Of a stretch of DNA of 64,000 nucleotides, positions 29,880 to 40,615 are shown one piece after another. Position numbers and translations under genes: made by a program. The stretch is from Mytilus californianus. Taxonomy: Eukaryota; Mollusca; Bivalvia; Mytilida; Mytilidae. A model generated the notes under the pieces. It ran no database searches. It was given only the letters and a program-made list of their open reading frames with translations, and was not told where the DNA came from. Where the stretch lies: positions 186,001 through 250,000 of the forward strand of contig NW_026262735.1 in the NCBI RefSeq assembly GCF_021869535.1, read 5' to 3'. How positions within the stretch are numbered: position 1 is the stretch's first letter; every line of letters begins with the position of its first letter.

Positions 29880-32800
29880 GTAAGTACTTAAAGTTTTAAA
29901 TACACACACGGTACAAATATATGATATTTTGTAATCCAAAAAAGGGCTAAAAAGTTAATTTGTGAAAATTTAAAACTTCAACTTCATTTGTTTTTCAAAT
30001 ATTTGTTACTTTGCAACTTTTTTTCTATTACCTGTACAGAATATTCAGATAAAGAAATTGTAAGAAACATAAATAATTAATAATCATTCCTATCTTTTAA
30101 CTCGCTAATACATTTATGATATGGTTCTTATCATTTATATAAGGCTTATACTAAGAGGAAGAAGATTACTTTAGTTGTGAGAATCAATAGCTTTTGCAAA
30201 AACACAACCATGTTTTATCATTCTTATTGTTGTCAAATGTCTTACGTTAGCTAGTGTCATTTAATCCTTGTCTTAAAAATCATCAAATGTCTTTTCAGAA
30301 TGTTTCTTGTCATCTGTTTTTCATTCCATTATAATTCGCCCCATAGCTTCCTGTGTCATCAGTTTTTATAACCTTTGGAAAACATTTAAAAGGAATGGAA
30401 CCACAATCACTCTCATTATTTAAATGTGTATTAGTTCCCTGTCGAAATTTAAGCTGTTCACGCCTCATCGGTTTTTGCTGTTGTTTCGTCAATGTCGTTA
30501 TTATAATTTTGAAGTGCATTTCTATCTACTTTTGTTATAAAAGACGCATATGATGCATGTTTCAATATTTTTTCATGATCAACATTTATTTCAACCTTTA
30601 CGATTTGTTATTAGATTTGCATAAACATACTAACAATGCAACTTTTTTGAAGAGTTACTCTGAATCTTTTGGGTTTTGTTTTCTTATTTTGTTCACTCAT
30701 TTAGTTCGTGAGTGATCAATATGATTTTAGAATGATTGAAGACTTTAAAATAAAAGAAAAATAGATATGTGTAGATAGTATAACAGTTTATGCTTAATTA
30801 TATTATAACATGTAACAAGTTAGCATTGAAAAGGTTTACTTCAGTTTTTCACCTTACTATTGTTATTAATATCCGTTTTCTGATAATTATAGCTTTTACC
30901 GCTGTTAGGCAGAAAACTGCGGTAAAAGTTTTTAAATCTGAAGTATAAAAATGAAATGCGTTTAAAGTAACATGTAATTCAATTACAGAGCATTTTATTT
31001 CATCTTATAATCTGATTGCAGAAACCATGGTATATAAAGATGACATAGTGAGGTTTTTAAACTCTGAAACTGCTACAGAGACAGTACGAATATTAATGAA
31101 AGACGATCGGGAAGAGGGTTTAACGTCCACACAATTTGCAAATGCAAGAGATTTTGTTAAATTGAAAATTTTGTTTACAAAATTAGGCGATACTCATACT
31201 ATCTTGTTGTTCGTCTTTCTTTCTGTCTTCTTCACTCAAATTTTGAGGATGGAATTTAGTTTTAATTTGGTGTTGCCTTATAGCTGCCAATGAGCAAGTA
31301 ACCGTCAATGTACAAGAATTTGAACTACTTCATATGGATTTTTTATCTTTAACAATAGAGAGATTCATATTATGTGACAACCTTGTAGATGTTTTACACA
31401 ATATATGTGAAGCAGTTCAAAAATTGAATCGAATGGTCTGATCTTAAAACAATAAATGAGGACCATTTATTAAAGATTTTCACACGACAACTTCCTTAGA
31501 TTCTAGGATTGGGATATGCACAAAGAACAAGCCTGTTACTGCTCATAAAGTCATAATTTGAAACAGTTGATTCCAAATCATAGTTAAGTTTGCCACACAA
31601 AAAAACCCAAATAAAATGCTGATGAGACTTTGTTTAGAGACATGTTCAGTAATGTTTCTTTTTTTCCACTTTAAGGTGAAAGAACATAAAACCGGTGATA
31701 TTGCACCTGCAAATATTGGAATAGATTTTGAGCTATATGATTTAATTGTCAAGTACATTGAACTATGTAAATTTGTACCAAATTACATAGAAAAAGAGGA
31801 TAAGAGCATATTTATAACATGGCCGAGACAAAACGAGGTTCCGGGTAGATTAGAAAAACTAAAAGGAATGCAACATCTGTGGGAAAAGGAGGTTCCCAAA
31901 AATCTCACAGCAACGAAGTTAAGGAAGGCGGTGTCAACGTCCATCAGGGAGTCTCATCCTGAACTCCGAGAGAAGCTAGCCGATCATATGAATCATCTGG
32001 CAACCACTGCAGATAAGTACTATGTGATGAAAGCTACAAGAGACAAAGCATTAGAAATGTCAAACATCATACACCAGCAAATGACAGGACAGGTCGAAAA
32101 AACTATAGTAAAAGAAACATACAGATATAACATAAATTTAGAGAACTATGGATTGAGAATGGTAAGGGGTAAATTTTTAATATTTGAAAATAATGTTCTT
32201 GCAGACTCCTTATAGAACTTACGCTAAAAACATGATTTTCTGGTAGGCAGTATAAAATCAGATATAAATCTTGAACATTCAGTGCAAACATAGGCAACTT
32301 CTCTTCTCAAATTTGAAATTCTCTGTACATAAATTTGGTAATGTAACTGCGGTGTTTGATACCTTACTGCGATAGTTGGTAACTAACTGCGGTAATTGAA
32401 AACCTATTTGTACTAACATGACCGAACTTATTATTGGTGGTTAACACGTGATGTTCTGTAAATTAACTGAAATAGTTGCAAAAAAGTACAGAGCAGACTA
32501 TTATGTTTAATCCAGGGCTGAAATAAAATTTTACGAGTTAAAAGGTCGTTCATCTATTAATTACTCGGGCGAATCATTCCATTCCAACATGTTGAAAGGC
32601 CATCAAAATACCGAGGATATATTTGTATAAACTAGACACGATTTTGGTCTAATCAAAATCATAATGGCATTGAACCGAACAGAGTGAACAGAAAATGAAT
32701 TACGTAATGAAGAAATTTGCATGATCCAAAAATACCAAATTCTTGTGACGACTATACATTGAAGTAAATAACCCTGAGTTTTTGCCTTTATTTGATGATT

Positions 32801-34969
32801 TTTGAACTATACTTGAAAATGACAACTTCCCTTTAGCTATTTTAAGTATGTCAATTAACAACAGGCACAAAAAGCGTGGGTTCACTTTATCGCCTATAGT
32901 GTCTATTTGTTTTGTTTACCGCATCGCTGTCAATGTAACGAAATTTGAAGCGACTGTCAAACAAGTGAGAAGTTTAGCAAGCAATAAAAATAGGTTCAAT
33001 CCACCATATTATACGTAAGGAAATGCCTGTATCAGGAATATGACAGTTGTTATCCATTCGTTTGATGTGTTTGAGTTTTAGATTTTTCCTTTGATAAGGC
33101 ACTTTTCTTTTTAAATTTTCCTCGGAGTTCAGTAATTTGTGATATAACTGTTCGCACTGCACGTGGGAACTGTGATAGTGAATAAGGTTGCATGAATTAC
33201 TGTGTACACATATTTTTTTTTTGGTATTTTTGTATCTATTTATCACAATATGTTCACTTATTTATCACTCAAGTTTATATGTACAGTTCTTTATATGCTA
33301 TTGCACATATATACATACTTAGGTGATTGATAAAAAAAACAAATTTATTTGCAGGTTTGCAATGGACTCTTTCAGCTGAAAAGTTAGTGTTAAACAAACA
33401 TAAAGAATTAGAAAAATCCAACATACACATAAAGAATAAATGGAACAAAGTATCTGAATATATGCATACATATAACTACAATTGTAATATGATGTGCTTC
33501 TTTCGCTTTATGAATAAACCCATGCTCTAAATCCAATAATTTTTTTTTGCACATGCGTATATTGACTACTGCAGAATAATGAATTTTATCAAAATGGCAT
33601 GCATTTAATGTATTTCATTAACTTAAAACACTTCCAAACTCTTAAATGATGCACATGTTGTTACTAATTCATTTATTATGACTGTAATGTGTTGCATTCC
33701 AAAATTGACATATTTGACCTAGATACGACAACCGTTCATGCTGGCTGTTCAAAAACTCCTCCCTCTGAAAAATCACAGTGCCAGCTGTTTGCTTCTTTAC
33801 AAACAAAAAAGGGAGGTTCATGGAAGAGCCTACACAATCGCTTTACCCTTATACACATCGGACATAGAAATTACCTTAATTTTCCTAATCAGAATCGAAA
33901 TAATTGATGCAAGCTATACTTTATTGTAGTTTTAACATGGGTAGGCATTATATTCGTGTTATTTTAGCCCTCACTTTCGCTCGGGCAAAAATAATCACGA
34001 ATATAATGCCTACCCATGTTAAAACTACAATAAAGTATAGCGAACATCAATTATTTCTTAATATTTCCTGCAGAGCGGTGCAGGCTTAAAATTAAAGGAA
34101 AAGTATGAAAGAAACAAAAAAAAAAGAATGAAAAATCAGGAGAATCTGCAGGAACGGAAGATGAGCTAGAATTGGATGACATTTTTGATAAGTTCACTGA
34201 TATGAATCCAGAATTTTCAATTGATTCCTCAAAGAAAGGACCAACAAAAAGGAAGGAGTACCCAAGTCCCGAGAGTGATTCAAGCAGCAGTGTAGTGAAT
34301 GGTAATTATTTTCATGTGTTGGAAATGTAACTTACAGGAATAGTATATACAAAAATAAGGAGATGTGGTAATGATAGTCAATAGGACAACTTTTCTAAAA
34401 GACCAAATAACAAATATGTGAACAATTTGATAAAGGCAAATGATCCAAAATAATTTTATAATACACATATAATCATATATGAAATAAGAAATGTGGTATG
34501 ATTGCCACTACAGGATCTTTCAATTCTGTTTTATGAATGAAGTAATTGATTTGTAATTTGAACTTCGGTCACTGTGGGGGGAAATTTAGTTAAAACTTAT
34601 TCAGATTGGTCCACTTTATCTTCAGTAACATTATGAATAAAAGTTAATTTGTAATTATGATTTTTATTTTTCATGATAATAGCCCAAATATTGATAAAAA
34701 TTCATGAAAAATGAGGAAATACAAAAATGGGTACTTTCAAATGGCTGTAGCAAAAAAAGATGTGCACCACCATTTGATTTTTCTTAACCAGTTACTTTCT
34801 TTCCGTGACTTCCGTCATATAAACCCAACAGCCAGGTTAAGTAAAAAAGTTCTATAATTGTTTGGGTCCTCAGAGGTGTACATCCTTGAGTGTTTGTAAA
34901 TAATTTTAATATTGTTTTGTAGATAAAGCAAAATCAGCAAAAAGACCAAGAAGGGGTGTTGATTTATAA
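29497..34969 (+). CDS. Tyrosine-recombinase-like (Crypton-like) gene, multi-exon, damaged (overall model)
   Basis: Seven exon candidates: 29497-29879, 31021-31186, 31284-~31438, 31676-32161, 33355-33449, 34074-34301 and 34923-34969. Phases agree at the junctions 29879/31021 (phase 1), 31186/31284 (phase 1), 33449/34074 (phase 0) and 34301/34923 (phase 1). A missing exon is needed between 32161 and 33355. The N part resembles the helical core-binding half of YR proteins (FKKWLTSSICQKKEREANQH, then GTLRSYISSCAIFIDFLL). The catalytic half has VKEHKTGDIAP, ITWPRQNEV, LTATKLRKAVSTSIRESHPE and LADHMNHLATTADKYYVM. These align with the R...H...Y order of tyrosine recombinases (compare LRHTFATH and LGHSSISTTQIYTH). 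A basic end AKRPRRG may be a nuclear localisation signal. Known Crypton transposons and their domesticated relatives carry such domains. Damage: TAA at 29837-29839, A-run frame breaks near 29650 and 34115, and a GC donor at 31187. It is a decaying element or a gene with assembly errors. Confidence 0.6.
30050..31020. other. Intron, no other feature
   Basis: AT-rich sequence between recombinase exons, ending in TAATCTGATTGCAG at 31007-31020. Small ACTGCGGTAAAA words near 30900 recur at 32345-32395. Confidence 0.5.
31021..31186 (+). CDS. Recombinase-like gene, helical exon
   Basis: Acceptor CTGATTGCAG. Joined in phase 1 it reads QTMVYKDDIVRFLNSETATE and on to ANARDFVKLKILFTKLG. Ending at 31186 leaves phase 1 and fits the next exon. 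The donor would be GC (GCGATA), non-standard and perhaps mutated. Confidence 0.5.
31284..31438 (+). CDS. Recombinase-like gene, exon with uncertain end
   Basis: Acceptor GCCTTATAG. In phase 1 it reads AANEQVTVNVQEFELLHMDF and continues to AVQKLNRM, where a weak donor GTCTGA occurs at about 31438. The frame stops just beyond, so the end is approximate. Confidence 0.4.
31676..32161 (+). CDS. Recombinase-like gene, catalytic exon
   Basis: Acceptor TTTCCACTTTAAG, strong donor GTAAGG at 32162, 486 nt (162 codons), no interruption. It contains the Lys-bearing VKEHKTGD, the Arg motif TATKLRKAVST, and HMNHLATTADKYYVM with candidate catalytic His and Tyr. Intactness over 162 codons contrasts with the damaged first exon. 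Confidence 0.65.
32340..33354. other. Intronic sequence, missing exon not found
   Basis: AT-rich. The phase mismatch between 32161 (phase 0) and 33355 (needs phase 1) implies an exon here or a lost one. None is obvious. Short repeated words TAACTGCGGTA occur at 32344-32395. Confidence 0.4.
33355..33449 (+). CDS. Recombinase-like gene, small exon
   Basis: Acceptor TTATTTGCAG, donor GTATCT at 33450. Reads LQWTLSAEKLVLNKHKELEK and ends NKWNK, a Trp-anchored charged helix. Its end phase 0 matches the next exon. Confidence 0.45.
33898..34055. mobile_element. Foldback/MITE-like inverted repeat, ~58-bp arms
   Basis: The arms include a perfect 46-bp inverted pair (33913-33958 with 33996-34041). They extend outward with a few mismatches through AAATAATTGATG / CATCAATTATTT. 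The centre holds GCCCTCACTTTCGCTCGGGC, itself a short hairpin. It ends only 18 bases before the recombinase exon at 34074, so it supplies most of that exon's upstream splice context. Confidence 0.85.
34074..34301 (+). CDS. Recombinase-like gene, acidic/Ser-rich exon
   Basis: Acceptor TATTTCCTGCAG, donor GTAATT at 34302. It reads SGAGLKLKEKYERN. After a run of 10 A (34115-34124) the frame must shift to read NEKSGESAGTEDELELDDIF and a Ser-rich end SPESDSSSSVV. A run of 11 A would restore it, so a homopolymer length error is possible. Confidence 0.45.
34323..34560 (+). repeat. Two fragments of the mussel AGATGTGGTA repeat
   Basis: AATAAGGAGATGTGGTAATG near 34351 and AATAAGAAATGTGGTATGAT near 34484 are partial copies of the dispersed repeat at 13208. 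Confidence 0.6.
34923..34969 (+). CDS. Recombinase-like gene, last exon
   Basis: Acceptor ATTGTTTTGTAG. In phase 1 it reads DKAKSAKRPRRGVDL then TAA 34967-34969. The basic KRPRR is a candidate nuclear localisation signal. Confidence 0.5.
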
Positions 34970-35529
34970 CAGATTATTTTAGGGATGTCTTGTAGAAGTG
35001 AAAAGACGCTGCAGAACGCAGACATAAAGAAAGAATAGAGACGATGAACTCTCTGGTTGAAGTGATGAAGCAGGTGGCTAATAAAAAGTAACTCAAAAGA
35101 CACATATACTTATTAGATTATTTTTTCATAATAGGTTTGTGCCAGTCTGTCAGAGTGTTGGGGTTGTGTAATATTTTATTTTGATTGTTATTGAATTAGT
35201 TTTGATGTAACGGAACATAAAGACAATTGAGGTTTTGTGGAAATACAACTTTTTGTCTGTTTTTGAAGAAAAATAATTAAAAAGAAATAAAGGTTAAGAT
35301 ACATGAATCATGACATTTATTGATTTAAAAAATGTGTTTGTGTCTACAGGAAGATGTATCTTATTGGTCAAAAAAATTAACAATTGTTGACTTATAATTT
35401 TGTTCCCTATTAATATGAAAACAGTATGCATGTTTTTATTACATACTGGTATGTTTGTACTTGGTTTTAAACCCATTTGTATTTTTTTTTATATGATTTA
35501 TATATTAGTCGATGATATTGACTGTTAAG
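34970..35529. other. No gene; probable 3' UTR and flank
   Basis: Sequence after the stop includes AATAAA-like words (35284-35291). No further coding block. Confidence 0.4.
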
Positions 35530-35953
35530 ATTGATTGATTGTTGGTTGCTTAACGTCCAGTGGCAAATATTTCATGCATATTCAGGACGAGAACAAATTA
35601 ACAATAAATACAATAGGTAGGTTCTGTAGTAGAGGCGTCTGGGATTGAGGTCGGAGAAATTTAGAATGCCACGGGAAATGAGGGTAAATTGGATAGGGAC
35701 AGAAATTTAGCCTTGCAACAGGCCACCTACGGACCCCTCAAAGAGTTGTTGCAAGGGTTCTTAACGTGCAAAGAGCGTGGCACTCTCTTTACACGAGGCA
35801 TCGGATTTAACGTCCCCATTCTGACCGGACGTGACTGCAAATTTGTACATCCCGCACAGCCAAACGGACGCCCCACTTTAGCAAGGGTTTTACTGCCGGT
35901 CGGAGGAAGACCAATGGTGACCATACTTCTATTCCCCAGTCACCCTTGGGGGT
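35530..35953 (-). mobile_element. SINE-like element, copy 5
   Basis: Full-length family member, nearly identical to copy 1. I could not find a convincing target-site duplication (flanks GACTGTTAAG and AATAACTGAAG). It has either decayed or lost a flank. Confidence 0.8.
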
Positions 35954-36560
35954 AATAACTGAAGTGTCTGCATCTTTAATCATATTTTTTGTAGGAATTT
36001 TGAATCGGGAGTGGGGTTGTCCCTTATAAAATCTAGATCAATTAAATTAATTACTCCAGCTAGCAGTTTACGAATCGGATCGAAAGTAAGCTCTGGTTTC
36101 AAATTCATGTATTTAGTTTTGATGTTATATTTGTTATTCTCATTGGATTTTGTCAAATGTCGTAACATTTGTAGTTGTTTATCTTTATATTTTTTCTGTT
36201 GTATTCGTGTGTTATGGTAAAGAAAATTAATCATACAGTTCATTTATTAGATTTTAGTTTGGAGCAACGAAATTTACACGATATATTTGGTTTACAGTTT
36301 GATTCAGAAGAAACACCGACAAAGGTAGATAATACAATTAATTATCTAATTACTACCACAATTTGAAATTAATTAGTATTGTAATTTTCACTAATAAATG
36401 TTATATAAGTCATACAAATCTAATCTTGAATTCTATCCAAATTCTTTCTTATTTTTGGGAACTCGTTTTTATTAAATTCATATGTGACGTCACTTTGTGC
36501 GTGGGACTGGCTTTGGCTAATTCGGCTGTGTATTTGTTATGCGCTGGTATTTAGGTTGTT
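35954..36560. other. Unassigned region, possible repeat-derived ORF on reverse strand
   Basis: A reverse-strand open frame at 35980-36243 (with YNIKTKYMNLKPELTFDPIR) has coding-like composition but no recognised motif or splice context. A TGACGTCA palindrome lies at 36485-36492. Confidence 0.3.
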
Positions 36561-36689
36561 TTATGTAATGTATCCGTTTTTATTCTGTAGGTAGTCACCA
36601 CTTAAGTTTTATCATGTATAACTATTATATAGTCATTTTATAAAATTTACTGTTTGCAAAAGTATGAATTATTCTAAATAATAAGGATG

Positions 36690-36865
36690 TTCTTTTCCCA
36701 GGCGAATAACCCTGGCCGTATTGGTCACAACTTTTTGGTCCTCAGTGCTCTTCGACTTTGTACTTGTTTTGGCTTTCAAACTTTTTTCATCTGAGCGTCA
36801 CTGGTTAGTCTAGTGTGGACGAAACGCACGTCTGGCGTATTAAAATTTTAACCTGGTACCTTTTG
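36690..36865 (+). repeat. Dispersed bivalve repeat with hammerhead-like core, copy a
   Basis: Contains CGTATTGGTCACAACTTTTT, then a segment resembling a type I hammerhead core at 36801-36839. CTGGTTA (expected CTGANGA, two changes) is followed by GTC...GAC as stem II, GAAA, and CGC...GCG as stem III followed by TA. It ends AACCTGGTACCTTTTG. The catalytic box is mutated, so self-cleavage is not expected here. Confidence 0.6.
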
Positions 36866-36868
36866 TTG

Positions 36869-37265
36869 GCTATTATTCGTGTGTTTCTCTGGCCTATATA
36901 TTCTCCCATGTATTTGTATTGTAGTCCTGTCATGTAATGTTGTCATTTTAGTTTATAATTAACAATGCTATTAAAGCGGGAGGTTAGGCATGCCACAAAA
37001 CCAGGTTCAACCCACCAATTTTTTTCTTAAAATGCCCTGTACCAAGTCAGGAAAATGGCTATTGTTAGATTATAGTTCGTTTGTGTGTGTATTACATTTT
37101 AATGTTGTGTTTCTGTTGTGTCTTAGTTCTCTTATATTTGATGCGTTTCCCTCAGTTTCAGTTTGTAACCCGGATTTGTTTTTTCTCTATCGATTTATGA
37201 ATTTCGAACAACGGTATACTACTGTTGCCTTTATTTATTCACACCTATGCCATCACGGCCCATGT
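36869..37265 (+). repeat. ~370-bp dispersed repeat, copy A
   Basis: From GGCTATTATTCGTGTGTTTC to GCGGTATACTACTGTTGCC-like words (here CAACGGTATACTACTGTTGCC with one change). Copy B is at 43888-44290 in the same orientation, with clear similarity along its length. The short open frames inside are not conserved between copies. Confidence 0.8.
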
Positions 37266-37299
37266 TGATAATTAAAACATGAAAATTGTCATTTTCCAA

Positions 37300-37642
37300 T
37301 TATGAATCGACCAGATTTGCATGAATGCCTTGCATGAAATAGTGAAGTAACCCTACCATAATGCCTGGTCGAGTTGTGAAACCAGGTGAATTCCTTCTGC
37401 AAGTCCTTTCATCTGGAAGGGGAATATTATATCTTGAAGCTTCAAATGCCTCAGATTTTCCTTTTGACAAATTTGCTGGACCACGAATAAAGTTATAAGT
37501 TCTTTTTCCACCAAGATACAAGACTGTGTTGCACCAATCTTTAATCAAGGGATCCCATTGAAATTACTTCTTTTCTATGAAAGAAAATGTAGGTGGACCA
37601 TCTGGCATAATTGTGTCGGACAACTCCGGCTTTTGTATAGAA
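37300..37642 (-). pseudogene. Reverse-strand terminal exon, transposon-like protein of unknown family
   Basis: On the reverse strand the acceptor GTTTATTTTTACAG precedes 37642. The frame reads SIQKPELSDTIMPDGPPTFS, then an in-frame TAA at 37564-37566, then FQWDPLIKDWCNTVLYLGG, RGPANLSKGKS, and a Pro/Arg segment NIPLPDERTCRRNSPGFTT to the stop at 37300-37302. Steady coding character on both sides of one TAA suggests a recently disabled gene. The style resembles multi-copy bivalve transposon proteins, but I cannot name it. Confidence 0.5.
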
Positions 37643-37833
37643 CTGTAAAAATAAACAAAACATAATATGCATTCTGTGAAAGTAAGGAATAGTTGTGAAG
37701 CTATCCAATGCAATATTCATTTGTGTAAACACTTTTCAAAGAAATCAATACATATTTGTTTTCATGTTATGACATATTTTATGAAAATCTAAAAATTAAT
37801 TTAAGTACATCATTTGTTTAATATATATCTTAC

Positions 37834-38256
37834 TTTTCAACAATCTCCTGGTCATCATTTTCCTCTAGGTTATGGGTAAAATCAAATGAAGCATCAAGTG
37901 GAAAGAGCGATAGAGGATGCATACTGATTGTTCTTTTTGAATGTGTCTGAGGTGCATCGGGTAGTGAAGGGCTGAGTATTCTAGTTGTATGTAATGTTGG
38001 TGGCTGCATTGATGACTGGTCTGGTGCCAAACATACAACGTTACATGTCCTGTTAGGTGACAATAGAGACAGAATACGTCTTGGTACTCGTAATAAACCA
38101 TTTCTGTGTGGCGTGCATTGTGTGCTGAACTGTTTGCAACTGTATGTGATGTTTGTTTTTATATTGATGACAGTTCTGGTGCCAAACATGCAACGTTAAA
38201 TGTCCTGTGAGGTGACAATGGCGACAGAATAAGTCTTGGCACTCGTAATAAACCAT
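37834..38256 (-). CDS. Reverse-strand exon with duplicated block
   Basis: It ends (reverse strand) at donor GTAAGA next to 37834 with ...NLEENDDQEIVE. Its phase 2 end joins the exon at 37642 as EIVEN-SIQKPEL. A ~150-bp block is duplicated in tandem, giving NGLLRVPRLILSPLSPHRTF and then NGLLRVPRRILSLLSPNRT. The block between them is out of frame with the second copy, so either only the second is translated or the duplication broke the gene. The 5' limit is unknown. Confidence 0.4.
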
Positions 38257-38394
38257 TTATGTGTGTTGTATTAACTATCGATGAATGGGGAAGATTGGTT
38301 GGATTGCTCGTAACTGAATGTACTTCTGTGAATGTGGAATTTACAGAGTTTGATTTTCTACTAATCAAGGAGATATTGAAGGTACCATATCCTG

Positions 38395-38545
38395 TCAGTG
38401 TGGAACGTTGTAGTATTTACGCCAGATGCGCGTTTCGTATACAACAGACTCGTCAGTGACGGTCGAGTCCCAAAAAAGTTTTAAAAAAAGGCCAAATAAA
38501 GTACGAAGTTGAAGAGCATGGAGGACAGAAATCCCGAAAAGTTTT
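38395..38545 (-). repeat. Hammerhead-like repeat, copy b
   Basis: On the reverse strand 38456-38418 reads CTGACGA (matches CTGANGA exactly), then a weak stem II GTC...TAC, GAAA, then CGC...GCG with TA at the expected cleavage position. Flanking words GAGCGTCA-like and CAAACTTCTTTACT-like are reduced. The core nucleotides are intact, but stem I does not form by eye. Confidence 0.6.
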
Positions 38546-38885
38546 TGATGGACAATCTTCGAATGTGGGTTCTGTATCAATGAACGATATAAGTATATCT
38601 TTTTTTTTTTTTTTTTTTATCAAAAATTGATAGTGTGGACTTTCTTCAAATGTGGTTTCAGTATAAATGATATAAGTAGACCTATTTAACAACTGGATGG
38701 TGATGGACAATCTTCAAATGTGGGTTCAGTATCAATGATATAAATAGATCTTGGGTGGTGATGGACAGTCTGCGAATGTGGGTTCACTATGAATGATATA
38801 AGTAGATCTTTTACAAAAATGAATGGTGATGGACGATCTCCGAATGTGGGTTCAGTATCAATTATATATTGACCATCAATCTTGG
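38520..38885. repeat. Short tandem array, ~55-90 bp units
   Basis: GATGGACAATCTTC (or CGATCTCC/CAGTCTGC variants) followed by GAATGTGGGTTC and AGTATCAATGATATAA recurs near 38545, 38640, 38702, 38759 and 38828. Confidence 0.8.
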
Positions 38886-39815
38886 ACATTTTAAAAAAAA
38901 ATATATTCACATACAACGAAGGTGTATAAATATTTGTATAGAAAAAAACGTCTGGATAACAATCTCTCTTAAGAGGATGCTGGATCAAACAACATCGAGT
39001 TGAGAAATGTCATGCAAGCTGATAATTACTTCTGCTGATGTAGAGGATTAATGTTATTACGGACATGCATGTACTTTTGTCATTTTGAAACCTGAGAGCT
39101 GATCATTACTTCTAGAACAGGTGGTTGATATTTTTAAAAGCAAAAACGTTGTTAACGGCTTATTCAAGATGAAGATAGATACAGTAGCATGTACAATTGA
39201 CATTCTCATATTTGACGAAGAGGACGAAGATGATGTCATAATATGTAGGAGAAAAAATTAAACAGGAACTTGAAGTTTTCAAGAGATAAACATAGAGAGA
39301 AGGAGATACTGAACCAATTAAACTAAGATAGAAATGGAGAAATTAAGGAACAATATGAAAATAAACAATAAAAGTAACTGGTGATTAACAATGAAGACAA
39401 CCATAGAGATGCATTCAGAGGAAGATGCCGACAGTATGATTATTGATACATAAGTGAGAAATCTACGGAACATTAGATTTCAATCTGAAACATATTTCCG
39501 TAACGGAAAATTAACTTGTTCTCTTGTTGTCGATATTTTCTTAATGGATATTAATATTTTTTTCTTACACCATATGAATTGATTTTATACATAATTAAAT
39601 TAAAATGCAGTATGATTTACACATATATGCACATTTCTCACACACGAACATAAGATCCAACTGTGAGCTTGGAAGTTGTACGCTCAAGCAGTTTTCTATC
39701 CATTCACCGTAATGTTCATTTACGGATTTATGTTTTGTTGAACAAAACAATCTTTTATTACAATGAGTGCAAAATAAAAACTGTTTTAATACGTACTATT
39801 TTATGGGAGTAGCTA
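38886..39815. other. No gene recognised
   Basis: AT-rich sequence. The word AGCTGATNATTACTTCT recurs near 39019 and 39097. No supported coding exon. Confidence 0.45.
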
Positions 39816-39819
39816 AAAT

Positions 39820-40012
39820 TTTGAATGTTCAAAATGTCAAAAGAAGTTTCAATATAAAAGTAGCCGAAATGTGCACCAAGGGCTTCGTGGAAAAAAGAAA
39901 TCTGACTATGCACATAAATGTGACTTTTGTGGGAAAGTAATCAAATCACTGAAAAACCTTAAAAAGAAGACGTGAAAAGTCACACAAACCCGGATAGGTA
40001 CCAGTGCACAAT
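39820..40012 (+). pseudogene. C2H2 zinc-finger fragment
   Basis: Reads FECSKCQKKFQYKSSRNVHQ and then HKCDFCGKVIKSLKNL, two C-x2-C starts with the Phe/Leu and His spacing of C2H2 fingers. After LKNL the frame must shift to read KSHTNPDRYQC, which looks like the end of a finger plus linker and the next Cys. It is a frameshifted exon fragment. No start, no partner exons and no other domain are visible. Confidence 0.5.
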
Positions 40013-40164
40013 ATTGTATTGATAACAATTCATAAACGTTCTTATAACACAAACTTCTGTTAAATCTGTAAATACACGCGTGACCAATGTCGCATATGGA
40101 AATCGAATGGGAGAATATGGGTACACAGGATCAGTGATAGTACGTTTACTTTGAGTCGGGGGTG

Positions 40165-40330
40165 TATTTTGTAGACGAAACGCGCGTCTGGCTTAAATAC
40201 AAAATTTAATCCTGGTATCAATGATGAGTTTATTTACCCCATGGGTCGATGCCACTGCTGGTGGAGTTTTAATCCCCCGAGGGTAGCAACAGCCCAGTAG
40301 TCAGCATGTCTGTGCTGACATGAATTATTA
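40165..40330 (+). repeat. Hammerhead-like repeat family, copy c (core lost)
   Basis: Contains GTAGACGAAACGCGCGTCTGG followed by AATCCTGGTATCA and GGGTCGATGCCACTGCTGG. The CTGANGA box is absent, so only the 3' half of the motif survives. Confidence 0.7.
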
Positions 40331-40379
40331 TTGATATTTGACCACTTATTTGGTTATTGCAATAGATGCTACCTTCAAA

Positions 40380-40615
40380 CGTTCCTTAATTCCGAGCTAA
40401 CTTAATGAGACAAAACAACAAATCGGCCAACTTTTATATTGAAAATTGAACTATATTTTACAAGATTCAACCCCTTTTTGTTTTTAAAATGTATCAACTT
40501 TTACCTTAAATCGGCGATTTTTTTTGGTAATTGTATTACATGTAATCTTAAATCGGTCACTTTCTTTATTGATAATTATATTACACTATACAACAGTCAA
40601 CCACTTTTTATATTG
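40380..40615. repeat. Short stretch of the window-end satellite
   Basis: Words CTTAAATCGGTCACTTTCTT, TGTATTACATGTAATC and ATTTTACAAGATTC match the array at 62450-64000, more than 20 kb away. A dispersed fragment of the same satellite. Confidence 0.7.
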
